Shown piece by piece: positions 1-8,297 of a DNA stretch of 64,000 nucleotides. Under the pieces are notes generated by a model. It did no database searches. It had not been told where the DNA came from and saw only the letters and a list, made by a program, of their open reading frames with translations. Position 1 is the stretch's first letter, and every line of letters starts with the position of its first letter. The translations under genes and the position numbers were made by a program. Source of the DNA: Chryseobacterium sp. KACC 21268 (GTDB lineage: Bacteria > Bacteroidota > Bacteroidia > Flavobacteriales > Weeksellaceae); assembly GCA_028736075.1 (NCBI GenBank), contig CP117875.1, forward strand, positions 3,224,001-3,288,000, in the 5' to 3' direction.

Positions 1-239
1 GTTTCAAATTCATTTATTAAAATAGGTTCTTCAATCTTAATTTCTTCTGTTTGAATAATTGGAGCCAACAAATCTTTTTCAGTAATATCAAGTGTTAAAG
101 CCAAAGTTCTCAGCGTGTAACCTTTCGGTTCTGTTCCAGCTTCGATGCGTTGAATAGTTCGTACGGAAATCCCAGACTTTTCCGCCAATTCTTCCTGCGT
201 TAGATTCTTTTCTTCCCGTATTTTCTTTAGTTCCGACAT
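1..239 (-). CDS. XRE-family HTH regulator, 3' end beyond window
   Basis: Reading the minus strand from the ATG at 237-239 gives MSELKKIREEKNLTQEELAE, followed by KSGISVRTIQRIEAGTEPKG. This is a classic Cro/C1 (XRE) helix-turn-helix DNA-binding domain at residues 1-60. The frame stays open to base 1, so the C-terminus is missing. It closely resembles the HTH of the gene at 33982, which continues into membrane helices, so a similar membrane-attached regulator is likely here, but the part that would show it lies outside the window. Targets are unknown. Confidence 0.85.
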   Translation of the reverse strand, partial: MSELKKIREEKNLTQEELAEKSGISVRTIQRIEAGTEPKGYTLRTLALTLDITEKDLLAPIIQTEEIKIEEPILINEFE

Positions 240-337
240 TAATGATAATCGATAATTGATTAATGATAAATGATTTCAAAAACAAATTTAGCAATTCGAA
301 GAATGCCACAGAAATTTTTATCTCAACTCAACAAAAA

Positions 338-361
338 AACCTCTCTAAAAATAGAAAGGTT
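338..361 (-). terminator. Intrinsic terminator of the acyl-CoA dehydrogenase gene
   Basis: A 10-bp stem (338-347 with 352-361, one G-U pair when read on the minus strand) with a four-base loop is followed on the minus strand by seven T. It lies 23 bases after the stop codon of the gene ending at 385. Confidence 0.7.
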
Positions 362-384
362 TAAAGTTTAATTTTATGAAATCC

Positions 385-1527
385 TTATTTCTTAGAAATC
401 GCTCTGGAGATCACGATTTTCTGAATCTCGGAAGTTCCTTCGTAGATCTGAGTGATCTTCGCATCTCGCATCATTCTTTCCACGTGATATTCTTTCACAT
501 AACCATAACCGCCGTGGATTTGAACTGCTTCTATCGTCGTGTCCATAGCCACTTGAGAAGCGTACAATTTTGCCATCGCACCACTTTCTGAGATGTCTTT
601 TCCTTCATCTTTTTCAGCGGCTGCTTTGTAGATCAACATTCTAGCTGCCATAATATTCACGTGCATATCTGCCAGTTTGAAAGCAATCGCCTGATGGTTG
701 ATAATCTCTGTACCGAAAGATTTTCTTTCTTTAGCGTATTTCAAGGACAGTTCGTAAGCACCGGCAGCAATTCCTAAAGCTTGAGAAGCAATCCCGATTC
801 TACCGCCATTAAGAACCGCCATTGCAAACGCAAATCCGAAACCGTCTTCGCCAATTCTATTTTCCTTAGGCACTTTCACATCTGTGAACATCAAAGAGTG
901 CGTATCACTTCCGCGGATTCCTAACTTATCTTCTTTCTTTCCAACCTGGAAACCTTCCCAACCTCTTTCTACGATGAAAGCGTTAATTCCTTTATGTTTT
1001 TTCTCTGGATCAGTTTGTGCGATCACAACATAATAAGTTGCGTTTCCGCCATTGGTGATCCAGTTTTTGGTTCCGTTCAATAAATAGTGATCACCTTTGT
1101 CTTCCGCAGTTGTTGACTGCGACGTTGCATCAGAACCTGCTTCTGGCTCGGATAATGCAAAGGCACCAATTACTTCACCACTTGCTAGCGGTACTAGATA
1201 TTTCATTTTTTGTTCTTCGCTGGCAAATTTCTCGATTCCTGCACACACCAAAGAGTTGTTGACCGACATTACCACTGCCGCTGATGCATCAATCTTGGCA
1301 ATCTCTTCCATTGCAAGAACGTAAGAAATGCTATCCAAACCAGCACCACCATATTTCGGGTCCACCATCATCCCCAAAAATCCCATCTCGCCCATCTTTT
1401 TCACGGCATCGTAAGGAAATTTCTGTTCGTTATCTCTTTCGATGACGCCTTGCAAAAGTTCTGCGTGAGCAAAGTCCCTTGCGGCCTGTTGTATCATTTG
1501 TTGCTCTTCTGTAAGATTGAAATCCAT
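385..1527 (-). CDS. Acyl-CoA dehydrogenase (short-chain type)
   Basis: 380 residues, the usual family length, starting MDFNLTEEQQMIQQAARDFA. The frame is open 16 codons further upstream, but homology begins at this methionine. It is an FAD enzyme that introduces the alpha-beta double bond into acyl-CoA in beta-oxidation or branched-chain amino acid breakdown, passing electrons to ETF. The FAD/substrate signature GAFALSEPEAGSD lies near residue 120, and the C-terminal IYEGTSEIQ carries the catalytic Glu of the short/medium-chain type. It is divergent from the acyl-CoA synthetase gene at 1676, so fatty-acid degradation is plausible. Exact chain length preference cannot be read from the sequence. 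Confidence 0.93.
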   Translation of the reverse strand: MDFNLTEEQQMIQQAARDFAHAELLQGVIERDNEQKFPYDAVKKMGEMGFLGMMVDPKYGGAGLDSISYVLAMEEIAKIDASAAVVMSVNNSLVCAGIEKFASEEQKMKYLVPLASGEVIGAFALSEPEAGSDATSQSTTAEDKGDHYLLNGTKNWITNGGNATYYVVIAQTDPEKKHKGINAFIVERGWEGFQVGKKEDKLGIRGSDTHSLMFTDVKVPKENRIGEDGFGFAFAMAVLNGGRIGIASQALGIAAGAYELSLKYAKERKSFGTEIINHQAIAFKLADMHVNIMAARMLIYKAAAEKDEGKDISESGAMAKLYASQVAMDTTIEAVQIHGGYGYVKEYHVERMMRDAKITQIYEGTSEIQKIVISRAISKK

Positions 1528-1597
1528 AAGTCTTTTTATTATATTTTTCGTCCGTAAATATAAACTTTTTGACAAAAAATCAAAGGAAAATGCGGGA

Positions 1598-1630
1598 TTT
1601 TGTTATCTGAGAAAAAAAAATTATATTTAC
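1598..1630 (+). promoter_or_regulatory. Bacteroidota-type promoter for the acyl-CoA synthetase genes
   Basis: TTTTG at 1598-1602, a 19-base spacer, then TATATTTAC at 1622-1630. This fits the Bacteroidota primary sigma consensus (TTTG, 19 nt, TAnnTTTG) with one mismatch in the -7 box. The ATG is 46 bases downstream. Confidence 0.55.
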
Positions 1631-1675
1631 GATAATGTAAACTCAATTTTAATTTAATATTAACAACGATATTTT

Positions 1676-3442
1676 ATGAACGTTAAAAGAATATTTGATT
1701 TTTCTGCGCTGGCGTTGGAAAAATTCCCCAAAGAAGACTGCCTGGTGACCAAGAAAAATGGCAATTGGATGAAAACTTCTACGATGGAATTCGTGAATCA
1801 AGGGAATAAAATATCCCGTGGACTTTTAAAATTGGGCATCAAACCTGGCGATAAAATTGGACTTATCACAGCAAACAACAGAACAGAATGGGCGATAATG
1901 GATCTTGGGATCTCTCAAATCGGTGTTGTCACGGTTCCAGTTTACCCAACGATCTCTGAAGAAGATTATATTTACATCTTCAACAATTCTGAGATCAAAT
2001 ATTGTTTTGTTTCTGACAAAGATCTCTATAAAAAACTGACGAATGCAAAAGCACAGATCCCTTCCTTAGTTGGTGTCTTTACATTTGATGATGTAGATGG
2101 TGCGCCGAGCTGGAATGAGATCATGGACCTTGGCGAAAACGACTTGACACAAGATGAAGTTGATGATCTTGCAAAAGCCATTAATCCTGAGGATGTGGCA
2201 ACAATAATCTACACTTCTGGAACTACTGGGAAACCCAAAGGCGTTCCTTTGACACATAACAATCTGGTTTCTAATGTCATTGCGAGTAATCCAAGAGTTC
2301 CAAAAGATAAAAGCCTGGACTATAAGGATTTGAAAGCTTTAAGCTTCCTTCCGATCTGTCACGTTTTTGAAAGGATGATTTTCTACATTTACATGAGCAA
2401 CGGAATCTCACTTTATTTTGCTGAAAGCATCGAAAAGATCGGCGAAAATGTGAAGGAAGTGAAACCACATTATATGACGGTTGTTCCAAGATTGGTGGAA
2501 AAAGTTTACGATTCTATTTACAACAAAGGAACTGCTTCTGGTGGAATAAAATCGAAGATCTTCCTTTGGTCGCTTGGCATTGCAGAAAAATACGAAATTG
2601 GCCAGCCGAAAACCTTTATGCACACGATTGCTGACAAACTGGTCTTCAAAAAGTGGAGAGAAGGTCTGGGTGGAAATTTGATCACTTTGGTTTCCGGATC
2701 TGCCGCATTGTCAAAAAGATTGAACGTGATGTTCCACGCTGCCGGGATTCCGATTTTGGAAGGTTATGGATTGACAGAAACTTCACCTGTGATTTCCGTT
2801 AATAGTTTTGGAAAAGTAAAAGCCGGATCCGTGGGAATTCCTCTAGAAAATCTGAAAGTGAGAATCGAATCAGACGGCGAAATCGTGGTAAAAGGACCTT
2901 CTGTGTTTGAAGGTTATTACCAAGATGAAGAAAAGACCAAAGAAGCTTTTACCAGTGATGGTTACTTCAAAACAGGCGACATCGGAATGTTGGACGAAGA
3001 TAATTTCTTGTTCATCACAGATCGAAAAAAGGAAATGTTCAAAACGTCTGGCGGAAAATTCATTGCGCCTCAGGTGATAGAAAATTTGGCTAAAGCTTCG
3101 AAGTTCATCGAGCAGATCATGGTGGTTGGTGATGGTGAGAAAATGCCGTGTGCATTGGTACAACCCGACTTTGCTTATGCCAAAAATTGGGCAGATCTCC
3201 ATAATGTGAAAGTGGCTGAATCTCACAAAGCAATTGCAGCAGATCCTGCAATCAAATCGAGAATAGAACAAGAGATCGAGAAAATAAATCAACATCTGGG
3301 CAAATGGGAACAGATCAAGAAAATAGAATTGACACCAAAAATCTGGACCATAGACGACGGTCTTCTCACACCTACGCTTAAGCTCAAAAGAAAAGCGATC
3401 AAGGCAGAATTCCAAGATCTCTACGACAGAATGTACAAATAA
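1676..3442 (+). CDS. Long-chain acyl-CoA synthetase (AMP-forming), copy 1
   Basis: 588 residues of the ANL adenylating superfamily. The enzyme activates free fatty acids to acyl-CoA through an acyl-adenylate. The P-loop motif is IIYTSGTTGKPKGVPLTH near residue 178, the adenine motif is GYGLTETSP, and the hinge region contains TGDIGMLDEDNFLFITDRKK. Like other long-chain (FadD15/ACSL-type) enzymes it has the extra segment with FLPICHVFERM. The next gene at 3540 is a close paralogue in the same orientation, separated by a terminator. It lies divergently next to an acyl-CoA dehydrogenase, which fits fatty-acid activation for beta-oxidation or lipid recycling. Confidence 0.92.
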   Translation: MNVKRIFDFSALALEKFPKEDCLVTKKNGNWMKTSTMEFVNQGNKISRGLLKLGIKPGDKIGLITANNRTEWAIMDLGISQIGVVTVPVYPTISEEDYIYIFNNSEIKYCFVSDKDLYKKLTNAKAQIPSLVGVFTFDDVDGAPSWNEIMDLGENDLTQDEVDDLAKAINPEDVATIIYTSGTTGKPKGVPLTHNNLVSNVIASNPRVPKDKSLDYKDLKALSFLPICHVFERMIFYIYMSNGISLYFAESIEKIGENVKEVKPHYMTVVPRLVEKVYDSIYNKGTASGGIKSKIFLWSLGIAEKYEIGQPKTFMHTIADKLVFKKWREGLGGNLITLVSGSAALSKRLNVMFHAAGIPILEGYGLTETSPVISVNSFGKVKAGSVGIPLENLKVRIESDGEIVVKGPSVFEGYYQDEEKTKEAFTSDGYFKTGDIGMLDEDNFLFITDRKKEMFKTSGGKFIAPQVIENLAKASKFIEQIMVVGDGEKMPCALVQPDFAYAKNWADLHNVKVAESHKAIAADPAIKSRIEQEIEKINQHLGKWEQIKKIELTPKIWTIDDGLLTPTLKLKRKAIKAEFQDLYDRMYK

Positions 3443-3445
3443 TGG

Positions 3446-3472
3446 AAAGCTATCCTTTGGATAGCTTTTTTT
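3446..3472 (+). terminator. Intrinsic terminator between the two acyl-CoA synthetase genes
   Basis: A perfect 10-bp stem (3446-3455 with 3459-3468) with a TTT loop, running into seven T. The two paralogues are therefore probably separate transcripts, in line with a -7 box in front of the second one. Confidence 0.85.
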
Positions 3473-3508
3473 ATGCAATAATTAACAGTCGTAATATTTG
3501 GAAATAAT

Positions 3509-3516
3509 TATATTTG
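3509..3516 (+). promoter_or_regulatory. -7 promoter box of acyl-CoA synthetase copy 2
   Basis: TATATTTG matches the Bacteroidota -7 consensus TAnnTTTG exactly and lies 24 bases before the ATG at 3540. No good TTG box is seen 19 bases upstream. Its position argues against the upstream in-frame start at 3498. Confidence 0.5.
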
Positions 3517-3539
3517 CTAAGAACGTAAGTTATAAAACT

Positions 3540-5297
3540 ATGGAAGTAAAAAGGATTTTCGACATTCCTTATTATTCGAAAGCCAATTTCGAGAAAGATG
3601 ATTTTGTCTGTGACAAAAGAAATGGGAAATGGGAAAAAGTGTCAACAGATCAATATATCAATATTACCAATCAGCTTTCCAGAGCACTTCTGGAATATGG
3701 CTTGAAAAAAGGTGATAAAATAGCGCTCATTACTTCTACCAATCGTGTAGAATGGTGTTTTTTTGATCAGGCCGCTTTACAGATCGGATTGGTTACGGTT
3801 CCAATTTATCCTTCAATCTCAAGTGAAGATTGTGTTTACAATCTTGAAAATTCTGATTCCAAGGTTTGTATTGTTTCCGATGAAAAACTGTTCGAGAAAA
3901 TCAATTCTATCAAAGATCAACTTCCTGATCTAAAAGAAATTTTCACTTTTGATGATGTTTCTGGCGCAAAAAATTGGAAAGAACTCTTTGACCTAGGAAA
4001 AGAAAATGACAATCAAAAAGAAGTTGATGATATCAAAGATTCGATTTCTGAGGATGAATTGGCTTCCATCATTTATACTTCCGGAACAACTGGGAGACCA
4101 AAAGGTGTGATGCTGACTCATAAAAACATCGTTTCCGATGTTCTTGGGTGCGAAGACAGAGTGCCGCACAAGGATTCCAAAAACAGAGCCTTAAGCTTTC
4201 TTCCGCTGTGTCACGTTTACGAACGAATGATTCTTTATCTTTTCACGACCAACGGAATTTCTATTTATTTTGCCGAAAGCAATGAGAAGTTGAGTGAAAA
4301 TCTGAAAGAAGTGAAACCTCAATATTTGACCGTCGTTCCAAGAATGATCGAAAAAGTTTTTGATGCGATCAACAAAAGAGGAACAGAATCTGGTGGAATT
4401 AAAGCTAAAATATTCCTGTGGTCACTTAAGATTGCAGAGAAATATAAATTGGGAAGTTCAAAATCCTTGTCACATATCATTGCGGACAAATTGGTCTTCA
4501 GCAAATGGAGAGAAGGTTTGGGTGGAAATCTGATTACATTGGTGTCTGGCTCTGCAGCATTATCCAAAAGACTGAACACGATGTTTCACGCCGCAGGAAT
4601 TCCGATTCTGGAAGGTTATGGCTTGACGGAAACTTCGCCAGTGATTGCGGTCAACAGTTTTGGTCACACCAAGATCGGCTCCGTGGGAAGACCGATTGAA
4701 AACATCGAGGTGAAGATCCAGGAAGATGGTGAGATCACGGTGAAAGGTCCGACTGTCACGCAAGGTTATTACAAAGACGAGGAAAAAACCAAGGAAGCCT
4801 TTACGGATGATGGCTACTTCAAAACTGGCGATATCGGAATGTTGGATGAGGATAATTTCCTCTTTATCACAGACAGAAAGAAAGAAATGTTCAAAACATC
4901 GGGCGGAAAATATGTTGCGCCGCAAGTAATTGAAAATTTGGCAAAAGCTTCACAATTCATCGAGCAAATAATGGTGGTTGGTGATGGCGAAAAAATGCCG
5001 ACCGCGCTTGTTCAACCGGATTTTGAATATGCAAAAACTTGGGCCTCCAAGAATAAGATCAATATCGGAACTTCACCTGAAGAGATTGCTAATTCCAAAG
5101 AACTGAAAGATGAGATACAAAAAGAACTTGAAAAAATAAATTCACATCTTGGCAAATGGGAGCAAGTCAAAAAAATCGAGTTGACGCCAGAAGTCTGGAC
5201 CGAAAACAATGGTTTGCTCACTCCTACTTTGAAGTTGAAAAGAAAGGTGGTGAAAGAACGTTTCAATGATCTGTATGAGAAACTTTATGATAGGTAA
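3540..5297 (+). CDS. Long-chain acyl-CoA synthetase (AMP-forming), copy 2
   Basis: 585 residues, closely similar along its whole length to the gene at 1676 (same P-loop SIIYTSGTTGRPKGVMLTHK, same GYGLTETSPVI, same TGDIGMLDEDNFLFITDRKK). The start MEVKRIFDIPYY aligns with MNVKRIFDFSAL of the first copy, and a -7 box overlaps the region of the longer frame, so 3540 is preferred. It makes acyl-CoA from free fatty acid, ATP and CoA. The two copies differ in the substrate-pocket half, so a different chain-length or expression niche is possible but not provable here. A dispersed repeat follows 24 bases after the stop. Confidence 0.92.
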   Translation: MEVKRIFDIPYYSKANFEKDDFVCDKRNGKWEKVSTDQYINITNQLSRALLEYGLKKGDKIALITSTNRVEWCFFDQAALQIGLVTVPIYPSISSEDCVYNLENSDSKVCIVSDEKLFEKINSIKDQLPDLKEIFTFDDVSGAKNWKELFDLGKENDNQKEVDDIKDSISEDELASIIYTSGTTGRPKGVMLTHKNIVSDVLGCEDRVPHKDSKNRALSFLPLCHVYERMILYLFTTNGISIYFAESNEKLSENLKEVKPQYLTVVPRMIEKVFDAINKRGTESGGIKAKIFLWSLKIAEKYKLGSSKSLSHIIADKLVFSKWREGLGGNLITLVSGSAALSKRLNTMFHAAGIPILEGYGLTETSPVIAVNSFGHTKIGSVGRPIENIEVKIQEDGEITVKGPTVTQGYYKDEEKTKEAFTDDGYFKTGDIGMLDEDNFLFITDRKKEMFKTSGGKYVAPQVIENLAKASQFIEQIMVVGDGEKMPTALVQPDFEYAKTWASKNKINIGTSPEEIANSKELKDEIQKELEKINSHLGKWEQVKKIELTPEVWTENNGLLTPTLKLKRKVVKERFNDLYEKLYDR

Positions 5298-5320
5298 TCA
5301 CCACCGAATTGGAATGACAC

Positions 5321-5412
5321 ATTGCAGCCCGACTTGAGTGGAAATCCTTTTTTGCTGTGGGAAAAGCGTAGGCAAAAAGATTGGGAACGGAAGGCGGATA
5401 AAGCTGCCCAAA
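5321..5412 (+). repeat. Dispersed intergenic repeat, copy 1 (about 92 bp)
   Basis: The segment from ATTGCAGCCCGACTTGAGTG to AAGCTGCCCAAAT recurs in reverse complement at 62730-62825 with the same conserved blocks: GCAGCCC, CTTGAGTGGA, GGGAAAAGC, GGGAACGGAAGGCGG and AGCTGCCCAAAT. Inside it TTTTTTGC and GCAAAAAGA can pair as a hairpin. It sits just after a stop codon in an intergenic gap. It has no coding capacity, and the function is unknown. Confidence 0.8.
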
Positions 5413-5423
5413 TAATTATATAA

Positions 5424-5663
5424 ATGAACATAACCCGAACAGAATTAATAAAGATCTGCGACAGATTTCTTGAGGACAAGATCAGCAAAGAGGAGATGAT
5501 CCATTTTGCAACTTCCGTGATGTTTGATGACGAGGACAAGTACGAGTGTGATGACGAAATAGTCGAGGAAATCCTGGCTCAATGGGACAACGTCCATACG
5601 CAGCATAAGATCAACAAACTTAGCATCCAGTTCCTGAGAAACACATTATCGGAACTTAATTGA
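5424..5663 (+). CDS. Small acidic protein of unknown function
   Basis: 79 residues, MNITRTELIKICDRFLEDKI then SKEEMIHFATSVMFDDEDKYECDD. It is soluble, helical-looking and acidic, with no signal peptide or membrane segment. It starts 11 bases after the dispersed repeat and ends just before a strong bidirectional terminator, which supports a real transcription unit. It resembles small stand-alone proteins of the kind often seen as immunity-like or hypothetical in flavobacteria, but I do not recognise the family and assign no function. Confidence 0.7.
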   Translation: MNITRTELIKICDRFLEDKISKEEMIHFATSVMFDDEDKYECDDEIVEEILAQWDNVHTQHKINKLSIQFLRNTLSELN

Positions 5664-5664
5664 T

Positions 5665-5698
5665 AAAAAAAACGCTTCGAAGTTCGAAGCGTTTTTTT
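5665..5698. terminator. Bidirectional intrinsic terminator
   Basis: A perfect 10-bp stem (5671-5680 with 5684-5693), a three-base loop, flanked by A-run on the left and T-run on the right. It serves the convergent genes ending at 5663 and 5700. Confidence 0.9.
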
Positions 5699-5699
5699 A

Positions 5700-5894
5700 T
5701 TATTTTTTCTCTGCCAATTTACTCCAAAGATGAAGAATGTAAACGACAATGATCCCCAATATCCCAGCTGAGATAGAAAATATGAATTTCGTATTCTCAT
5801 CGTCCATAAATCCTGCTTGCCAATCCAGCGCATAAAGACTAACTGCAATTGAGAAGATAAAGACGGCCAAGAATACTTTATAAAATGTTTTCAT
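5700..5894 (-). CDS. Small two-helix membrane protein
   Basis: 64 residues with two hydrophobic stretches, FYKVFLAVFIFSIAVSLYAL (about 4-23) and FIFSISAGILGIIVVYILHL (about 37-56), with a short acidic loop between them, GFMDDENTK. It probably spans the inner membrane twice. It sits 12 bases downstream of the MarC gene on the same strand and ends at the bidirectional terminator, so the two are probably cotranscribed. I do not recognise a family. Confidence 0.72.
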   Translation of the reverse strand: MKTFYKVFLAVFIFSIAVSLYALDWQAGFMDDENTKFIFSISAGILGIIVVYILHLWSKLAEKK

Positions 5895-5906
5895 TCTGAT
5901 GAAATT

Positions 5907-6509
5907 TTAAAAATGAATATAGTTCTGAAATAGCTGTGCAAAGTTAGCGGTAAATAATTTAATAGAGATCGCCAAAAGGATAATTCCGAAAACTTTTTGC
6001 AAAACCTGAAGTGACCCTTCTCCCAATTTTTTCTCTATCCAAGGTGCTAATCTCAAAACAGCATAGACCAAGATCGTGTTGAGGACAATCCCGCAGATAA
6101 TGTTGATATCGTGATATTCTGCTCTTAATGACAATGTTGTGGTCAATGTTCCTGCGCCTGCAATCAAAGGAAACGCGATAGGAACGATAGATGCAGCTTG
6201 AGGTTGGTTCGTTTTATGTATCTCTATGCCAAGGATCATTTCTATTGCGATGATGAAAATAACGAAAGCACCTGCAATTGCAAATGAATTGACATCTACA
6301 CCAATGAATTTCAAAATATTATTCCCAATGAAAAGAAAGGAGATCATCAGTAATCCGGCAACAATTGCTGCCTTCTCCGACTCTATCTTCCCGAATTTTT
6401 GACGAAGTGAAACGATAATCGGCACTGAACCCAAAATATCAATAACAGCGAACAAAACCATAAAAGCTGTCATCGTTTCCTTGATCGAAAATTCTTCTAA
6501 AAACTCCAT
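5907..6509 (-). CDS. MarC family integral membrane protein
   Basis: 200 residues with six predicted membrane helices, typical of the MarC (formerly UPF0056) family. Recognisable family segments are the N-terminal FMVLFAVIDILGSVPI, and PIAFPLIAGAGTLTTTLSL in the second half. The family's function remains unsettled; early claims of multiple antibiotic resistance for the Escherichia coli member were not upheld. Likely cotranscribed with the 64-residue membrane protein at 5700. Confidence 0.9.
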   Translation of the reverse strand: MEFLEEFSIKETMTAFMVLFAVIDILGSVPIIVSLRQKFGKIESEKAAIVAGLLMISFLFIGNNILKFIGVDVNSFAIAGAFVIFIIAIEMILGIEIHKTNQPQAASIVPIAFPLIAGAGTLTTTLSLRAEYHDINIICGIVLNTILVYAVLRLAPWIEKKLGEGSLQVLQKVFGIILLAISIKLFTANFAQLFQNYIHF

Positions 6510-6560
6510 AACTTTAATTTTAAAGATTTCGCAAAAATATGAAATATTTTTGAAAATTTG

Positions 6561-8297
6561 CTAAAGTTTTTTGTAGACTTCTTCTATTTCGTTCAAAAGC
6601 TCGGTTTGGTTGTCTTTGGTAGAATAAGGCGAATATTTTTCGATATTTATTTTGGTAATCAATTGGTTATATTTTTCGACTGCACCTTGTCCAAAATTGT
6701 GTTTCAAATAATCTTTAAAATCCGATGAAAATCTGGTTTTGCAATATTGATCCGCATCTGCTCTCAAATCTTCAAAACCTTGGAAGAACTGTGAAGTTTC
6801 GCCACCGTCGATGGTTCTTTGAAGATAATTGAAATGAGAATCTACATCGAATGAAACATTGTTTTTCAACATCGCCTCGGTTTCCGCAATATTGACAATA
6901 GGTCTTGATGCTATTTTCTTCTTTTCAACGTCAAGTTTCCTTTTGTCTTTGATCTTTTTATTAAAATAGAGGAACAGCATTGCACCACTTCCTACAATGA
7001 AAAGATTACCGAAGATCACCATCCAGCTGATATCCTTATGTTCTTTCACCTTCAGTTTTTGAGTGCTCAAAACAGGCGAATCCACCTTTTCCAAAACATT
7101 GTTGGTGTACTCGTTTACCTTTTGCAAAGTTGTTTTGGCATTGGCGATATCTTGAGCATTTACGGTGTTTAAGGCTAGAAACTTAGATCCCAACTCCACA
7201 TATTTTTCTTCTTTTGGATCGAAGTAGGAAAAATCTTCTGTTGCAATTTTCAGGTCGCCTCTTTTTTTAGGGATGATGACATATTGCGCTTCCACATTCC
7301 CTTCGATCCCATTCACTGTCGCAATCGAATTATTAATGATCTTCGGTTCAAAGACCTCGTAATCTGGAGAAGGTAAGATCTTCGGAACAATGGCTGGCGA
7401 AAGATTTCCGTTGCCGGAAAGTTTTACAGAAATATTGAAGGCTTTGTTGATCTCGAAATTCTCTTTTCCTTTGTCAATCATTTCTATCTTCAGATCATAT
7501 TTTCCGACCGCATTCTTGAAATTTTCAGGTGCACCTGCCGGCAATCTTTTCACATTGAGCTTGGCTTTATTCGAAACCAAAACATTTTTATGATTTGTAA
7601 ACGGAACTTCCATCGGCGGAACTTCCATTACACCAGAAACTTTTGGGATGATGACAAACATACCTACAATCTGTGCAGAATAATCATTCTCAGAATCTTC
7701 TATCGACTCATCGAAGTTGGCAATGGATCGTATGGCAAGATTTCTCGCAGGTTCGAATTTAGCAGGCTCAAGATGACGAAAATTAGAAATATTTCTGGAA
7801 AAAGCTTTTAACACAACCACAGCAGGCTCATCTTTATAAACTTCCCGCTCTTCCAGCTGCATATTGAGATACATATTTTTTGCCGGATTAGTAGTGGCTA
7901 CAGCTTTTTTTTCTGCTTCTTTTACAAAGATATCAATCGGTTCTGTTTTGTACATTTTTCCGTTGATCTTTACAAGTGCAGAGCCTATTTTTATATTCCC
8001 GGTTTGTTTTGGATTCAGCAAAAACTGATACACCATTTGATTTATTCTGATCTTCTTTACTGGATCAATCAAGGTATTTTGCTCGGAAGCATAGTCGTAA
8101 TTAAATTTTGAAAAATCTGGAAGTTTCATAGGCGTTTCCTGTATTAGATCTTCACCAAAAATCTCCAGCACAATTGTGAAGGTAATTGGCGTATTGACAC
8201 GGAAATCCTGCGTATTAACCTCCGAATAAAGATTAACCTGAGCAAAGGAAAAACCCGATGCTAAGAGGAATAATATGTATAAATTTTTCTTTATCAT
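6561..8297 (-). CDS. batD: BatD family protein
   Basis: 578 residues. A signal peptide (MIKKNLYILFLLASGFSFAQ) is followed by a large periplasmic region of beta-sandwich repeats, a membrane helix near residues 425-445 (WMVIFGNLFIVGSGAMLFLY), and a cytoplasmic tail. This is the BatD architecture of the Bacteroides aerotolerance (Bat) operon, a set linked with oxygen tolerance and envelope stress. Its start codon abuts the stop of the TPR gene at 8298 (TAA immediately followed by ATG), so they are translationally linked. MoxR, BatA and BatB, normally upstream, are not here. Confidence 0.88.
   Translation of the reverse strand: MIKKNLYILFLLASGFSFAQVNLYSEVNTQDFRVNTPITFTIVLEIFGEDLIQETPMKLPDFSKFNYDYASEQNTLIDPVKKIRINQMVYQFLLNPKQTGNIKIGSALVKINGKMYKTEPIDIFVKEAEKKAVATTNPAKNMYLNMQLEEREVYKDEPAVVVLKAFSRNISNFRHLEPAKFEPARNLAIRSIANFDESIEDSENDYSAQIVGMFVIIPKVSGVMEVPPMEVPFTNHKNVLVSNKAKLNVKRLPAGAPENFKNAVGKYDLKIEMIDKGKENFEINKAFNISVKLSGNGNLSPAIVPKILPSPDYEVFEPKIINNSIATVNGIEGNVEAQYVIIPKKRGDLKIATEDFSYFDPKEEKYVELGSKFLALNTVNAQDIANAKTTLQKVNEYTNNVLEKVDSPVLSTQKLKVKEHKDISWMVIFGNLFIVGSGAMLFLYFNKKIKDKRKLDVEKKKIASRPIVNIAETEAMLKNNVSFDVDSHFNYLQRTIDGGETSQFFQGFEDLRADADQYCKTRFSSDFKDYLKHNFGQGAVEKYNQLITKINIEKYSPYSTKDNQTELLNEIEEVYKKL

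Noticed and set aside
88-309. 73-residue minus-strand frame
   Set aside because: It is a different frame over the XRE HTH coding sequence, which itself shows a textbook HTH; the shadow has no family features.
2870-3478. 202-residue minus-strand frame
   Set aside because: Antisense to a well-conserved acyl-CoA synthetase and crossing its terminator; residue composition is that of a reversed frame.
3498-3539. Extended N-terminus of the second acyl-CoA synthetase
   Set aside because: A consensus -7 box lies inside this stretch and the paralogue aligns from the ATG at 3540.
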